Assembly: GCA_937129505.1 (NCBI GenBank)
Contig: CAKZNJ010000626.1
Location: 1-6,794 of the forward strand
Length of the DNA stretch: 6,794 nucleotides
Source of the DNA: an uncultured Anaerolineae bacterium
GTDB lineage: Bacteria > Chloroflexota > Anaerolineae > Anaerolineales > UBA4823
Direction: 5' to 3'
The notes beneath the pieces are model-generated. The model saw only the letters and a list, made by a program, of their open reading frames with translations, had not been told where the DNA came from and did not search any database. Below, in pieces: positions 4,272 to 6,794 of the stretch (positions are counted from its first letter, which is position 1; each line of letters starts with the position of its first letter). A program made the position numbers and the translations under genes.

Positions 4272-5222
4272 ATGTTCTTTTCACCTGCACCCATGCACAT
4301 CCCCGATGGCTTTTTATCTACAGCGGTTTCAATTGTCCTATGGATCGTCAGCATAGGGGTCATTGCCTATGCCCTTAAACGCGTAGGAAGCGAATTAGGT
4401 GAACGCCAAGTGCCGTTTATGGGCGTTTTGGCAGCTGCTATCTTTGCCGGTCAAATGCTAAATTTCACCGTGATTGGTGGCACCTCCGGCCACCTGCTTG
4501 GCGCCGCATTAGCCACCATTCTGCTGGGTCCATGGGCAGCTATTATTGTCATGACCAGTGTCGTTGCCATCCAAGCTCTCATCTTTCAAGATGGCGGGTT
4601 GGTCGTCCTAGGGGCGAACTTATTTAACATGGCAATTGTGGGGGTCGCGGTGGCTTATATGGTCTATCGAACGATCTACCGCCTGAGTGGCGGCAAGCAA
4701 TGGGGTATCTTTGTCGGTGGTTTTCTGGCTGCTTGGGCTTCTATCGAACTGGCAGCGCTGTCTTGTGCGCTTCAATTAGCTGCCTCGGGCACATCCCCGG
4801 CCAATGTTGCCGTCCCAGCCATGGGTGGCATCCACGCCCTGATCGGCATCGGCGAAGGTCTGATTACGGTTGGTGCGCTTGCCTTTTTATATGCAACCCG
4901 CCGCGATCTGCTCACGGCTGGTGAAGGGAGCGCCACTCAGGGCAAGCTGGTCTGGGCTGTTGGTTTAGCTATCGCTCTGCTCTTAACCATTTTTTCTCCG
5001 CTCGCCTCCGCTTATCCCGATGGATTGGAATGGGTTGCCGAGGAACACGGCTTTTTGGAAACCGCGCGCGACCCGCTCTATGAGATCATCCCCGATTATG
5101 TCTTTCCGGGAGTGTCCAATGAGGCTGTAGCCACCATCCTTGCCGGGATCGTCGGCACTCTGATTGTTTTCGGTGTTGCCTTGGTTGTCGGCTATGCCCG
5201 CCGCAAGCGACAAGAGGCTTAG
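4272..5222 (+). CDS. cbiM: ECF nickel/cobalt transporter S component, CbiM/NikM with fused PDGLE segment
   Basis: This 316-residue membrane protein is the substrate-binding component of an energy-coupling-factor Ni2+/Co2+ importer. The hallmark MHIPDGFLS is at 8-16, followed by about seven hydrophobic segments up to residue 246, with GGTSGHLLGA (69-78) and GGIHALIGIGEG (185-196) as conserved loops. A C-terminal part with SPLASAYPDGLEWVAEEHGF (242-261) and a last membrane helix (about 284-307) corresponds to the CbiN/NikN-type PDGLE protein, so M and N functions are fused. In NikM structures the metal is held by the N-terminal amine, His2 and His67. Numbered from Met8, the histidines here fall at exactly 2 and 67 (H9 and H74). 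The strong ribosome binding site nevertheless selects the ATG at 4272, which adds MFFSPAP in front. Nickel versus cobalt preference is undecided. Confidence 0.93.
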   Translation: MFFSPAPMHIPDGFLSTAVSIVLWIVSIGVIAYALKRVGSELGERQVPFMGVLAAAIFAGQMLNFTVIGGTSGHLLGAALATILLGPWAAIIVMTSVVAIQALIFQDGGLVVLGANLFNMAIVGVAVAYMVYRTIYRLSGGKQWGIFVGGFLAAWASIELAALSCALQLAASGTSPANVAVPAMGGIHALIGIGEGLITVGALAFLYATRRDLLTAGEGSATQGKLVWAVGLAIALLLTIFSPLASAYPDGLEWVAEEHGFLETARDPLYEIIPDYVFPGVSNEAVATILAGIVGTLIVFGVALVVGYARRKRQEA

Positions 5223-5248
5223 AATAAGCAAGCTACACCCCCTCCCAG

Positions 5249-5285
5249 CAAGCTCTCTCGGCGTATAATTTGCCGAGAGAGCTTG
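5249..5285. terminator. Strong hairpin between cbiM and cbiQ (attenuator or terminator-like)
   Basis: CAAGCTCTCTCGGC (5249-5262) and GCCGAGAGAGCTTG (5272-5285) pair perfectly over 14 bp around a 9-base loop. Only TGTTT follows, so the U tract is short and termination may be partial. The loop contains TATAAT (5264-5269). In the middle of an operon, this could reduce readthrough into cbiQO or stabilise the cbiM message end. Confidence 0.6.
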
Positions 5286-5331
5286 TGTTTATCAACCAAC
5301 TCGACTTGACACCATAACTGGTAGGAAATTC

Positions 5332-6144
5332 ATGCATATTCATTTTCTCGATCCCTATCAACATCGGCTCAGCCCCATTCATGCAATGGATGGGCGGGTA
5401 AAACTCGTCTTAGCGATCGCCTTTATCTTGACGACATCTTTGACACCGATGGGAGCATGGGCAGCCTACATCCTGCTGTTTGCCCTGCTCCTTTCTGCCG
5501 AAATGCTCAGCGAAGTGCCACTCTCTTATTTCTTCCGCCGCGCCATCCTCGCCCTACCTTTTGTATTGGCAGCTTTGCCGCTGCTTTTTACACTACCCGG
5601 CAATGTTTTAGCTGAATTTTCGCTTGGGGGATTCTCCTTGCGCATCTCAGCGGAAGGGCTCACCCGCCTATTCAGCATTGCCGTCAAGTCTTGGTTGTCG
5701 GTTCAGGTTGCCATCCTATTGACCGTTTCGACCCCTTTCCCCGATCTGCTCCAAGCCATGCGCTCCTTGAGACTGCCGCGCTTGTTGGTCGCCATTTTCG
5801 GACTGATGTGGCGCTATCTATTCATCCTCGTCGACGAGGCATTACGGCTTATGCGCGCAAGATCAGCGCGCAGCAGCGAACATCCCCAGCAAGTCTATCC
5901 CAGCGGTCGTACCATGGTCTGGCGGGCAAAGGTTACCGGTGGAATGGCGGGCAGTCTCTTTTTGCGTGCCTTTGAGCGCTCCGATCGCATCTATCTGGCG
6001 ATGCTTTCTCGCGGCTATGACGGCGAAGTAAGATTAAAACCCTTCCCTCCTATTAGCCGCACGCAATGGCTTTCCCTGCTGATCGGTATCGGTTTCTTGG
6101 GATTAATTCTCCTTCTTTCTCAACTCCTAACCCTCTTGAGGTGA
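5332..6144 (+). CDS. cbiQ: ECF transporter T component CbiQ
   Basis: The 270-residue product is the transmembrane coupling subunit that links the CbiM-type binding protein to the ATPase. It begins with the family-like DPYQHRLSPIHAMDGRVKL (7-25) and has hydrophobic segments at roughly 24-58, 70-90, 112-134, 148-168 and 246-268. The two cytoplasmic coupling motifs expected in this family are visible as MRARSAR (174-180, with the A-R-S triplet) and AMLSRGYDGE (223-232, SRG in place of the usual ARG). ATG 5332 is preceded by AGGA with five bases of spacing. The gene is separated from cbiM by 109 bases containing a strong hairpin, so its expression may be lower than, or uncoupled from, that of cbiM. 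Its stop is three bases before the start of cbiO. Length is normal for CbiQ. Confidence 0.93.
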   Translation: MHIHFLDPYQHRLSPIHAMDGRVKLVLAIAFILTTSLTPMGAWAAYILLFALLLSAEMLSEVPLSYFFRRAILALPFVLAALPLLFTLPGNVLAEFSLGGFSLRISAEGLTRLFSIAVKSWLSVQVAILLTVSTPFPDLLQAMRSLRLPRLLVAIFGLMWRYLFILVDEALRLMRARSARSSEHPQQVYPSGRTMVWRAKVTGGMAGSLFLRAFERSDRIYLAMLSRGYDGEVRLKPFPPISRTQWLSLLIGIGFLGLILLLSQLLTLLR

Positions 6145-6147
6145 ACA

Positions 6148-6794
6148 GTGCACCACTCCATAGAAATTTGCAACCTTTCGTTTCACTATCCAGATGGACA
6201 CTGCGCCTTGGAACAGGTCAATTTAGTCATCACGCCGGGTGAAAAAGCAGCCTTGGTAGGTCCCAATGGGGCTGGTAAGTCTACCCTTCTCCTCCATCTA
6301 AACGGCATCTTGCAAGGAAAGGGAGAAGTGCGGGTTTGCGGCTTGGATTTGAACGAGAAGAAAAATCTCCCCAAAGTGCGGGGCATGGTCGGATTGGTTT
6401 TCCAAAATCCAGATGATCAATTGTTTTCGCCGACTGTCTATGATGACGTTGCTTTTGGCCCCTTGTACCAAGGGCTACCCTTAGCAGAGGTAGACCAACG
6501 CGTTCGAACAGCCTTACAAGCGGTTCACATGGAAGCATACGCTCAGCGTGTTTCGCATCACTTGAGCGTGGGGGAGAAAAAACGCATTGCCATCGCCACC
6601 GTGCTTTCCATGCAACCCGAAGTGCTTGTCTTAGACGAACCAACGGCAGGGTTAGACCCTCGCGCGCGGCGCAATCTCATTCACCTGCTGGCAGAGCTGG
6701 ATATGACGATGTTGATCTCCACTCACGATATGCTGCTGGTGCGTGAATTGTTCCCCCGTATGGTCATTATGGATCAGGGACGGATCATTGCCGA
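6148..6794 (+). CDS. cbiO: ECF transporter ATP-binding subunit CbiO (3' end cut by window edge)
   Basis: Reading from the GTG at 6148 gives 215 codons, still open at the right edge; a full CbiO is about 250-280 residues. All ABC ATPase motifs are present: Walker A GPNGAGKST (38-46), Q-loop VFQNPDDQLF (84-93, typical of ECF ATPases), signature LSVGEKKR (139-146, a variant of LSGGQ), Walker B VLVLDE (159-164), D-loop AGLDP (167-171) and switch histidine STHD (H193). It powers nickel/cobalt uptake with the preceding CbiM and CbiQ. The ribosome binding site GAGGTG (6138-6143) overlaps the cbiQ stop, and the start follows that stop by three bases, so cbiQ and cbiO are tightly coupled. Only one ATPase gene is visible; the A component would be a homodimer unless a second lies beyond the edge. 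Confidence 0.94.
   Translation, partial: MHHSIEICNLSFHYPDGHCALEQVNLVITPGEKAALVGPNGAGKSTLLLHLNGILQGKGEVRVCGLDLNEKKNLPKVRGMVGLVFQNPDDQLFSPTVYDDVAFGPLYQGLPLAEVDQRVRTALQAVHMEAYAQRVSHHLSVGEKKRIAIATVLSMQPEVLVLDEPTAGLDPRARRNLIHLLAELDMTMLISTHDMLLVRELFPRMVIMDQGRIIA

Noticed and set aside
4700..4924. Open frame inside cbiM in another frame
   Set aside because: The Cys/His/Trp-rich translation is typical of an out-of-frame read of a membrane-protein gene.
5306..5311. TTGACA as a -35 element for a separate cbiQ promoter
   Set aside because: No -10-like hexamer occurs 16-18 bases downstream; the position falls on the ribosome binding site and start codon of cbiQ.
5223..5331. Cobalamin or NiCo riboswitch controlling the transporter genes
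   Set aside because: The gap is short and contains just one simple hairpin; I see no cobalamin-box or multi-helix NiCo-like arrangement here or upstream of the regulator gene.

Overview
The window is a compact, roughly 50% GC bacterial chromosome segment. All intact reading frames look like housekeeping or metal-homeostasis genes; there is no phage, IS or CRISPR signature. The mix of genes, the GTG starts, the TGATATAAT extended -10 elements and a cluster of non-coding repeats ending in GGAATGACATG suggest a member of the Chloroflexota, perhaps Anaerolineae. That is an inference from general resemblance, not from any marker gene.

Left block (minus strand, 2360 down to 1): three genes are read in the order cysteine hydrolase (isochorismatase superfamily), thioredoxin-reductase-like flavoprotein, and an RlmN-like radical SAM protein that runs off the left edge. 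Both junctions are 4-bp ATGA stop/start overlaps, so the genes are probably translationally coupled. The flavoprotein lacks the thioredoxin-reductase CxxC. The radical SAM protein has the CxxxCxxC cluster motif but lacks the RlmN N-terminal domain and an essential methyltransferase cysteine. The joint pathway is not one I recognise.

Middle block (plus strand): a 219-bp divergent promoter region separates the left operon from hpt (hypoxanthine phosphoribosyltransferase), followed at once by trxA (thioredoxin). After trxA comes a gene-free stretch of about 355 bases. It holds several copies of a dispersed repeat, one inverted, then a short inverted repeat and the promoter of the next operon.

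Right block (plus strand): a Fur-family metalloregulator is followed 21 bases later by an ECF-type nickel/cobalt transporter. Its parts are a CbiM/NikM substrate-binding membrane protein with a fused C-terminal PDGLE (CbiN/NikN-like) segment, CbiQ (T component) and CbiO (ATPase, cut by the right edge). A near-perfect TTGC...GCAA palindrome lies between the regulator's -10 box and its start codon, consistent with metal-dependent autoregulation of the whole operon. A strong 14-bp hairpin between cbiM and cbiQ may tune expression of the distal genes.

The points most worth a second look are the uncharacterised three-gene redox/radical SAM operon, the conflict between the strong ribosome binding site of cbiM and the need for a free N-terminal Met-His in its metal site, and the candidate nickel-type operator in front of the Fur-family gene.
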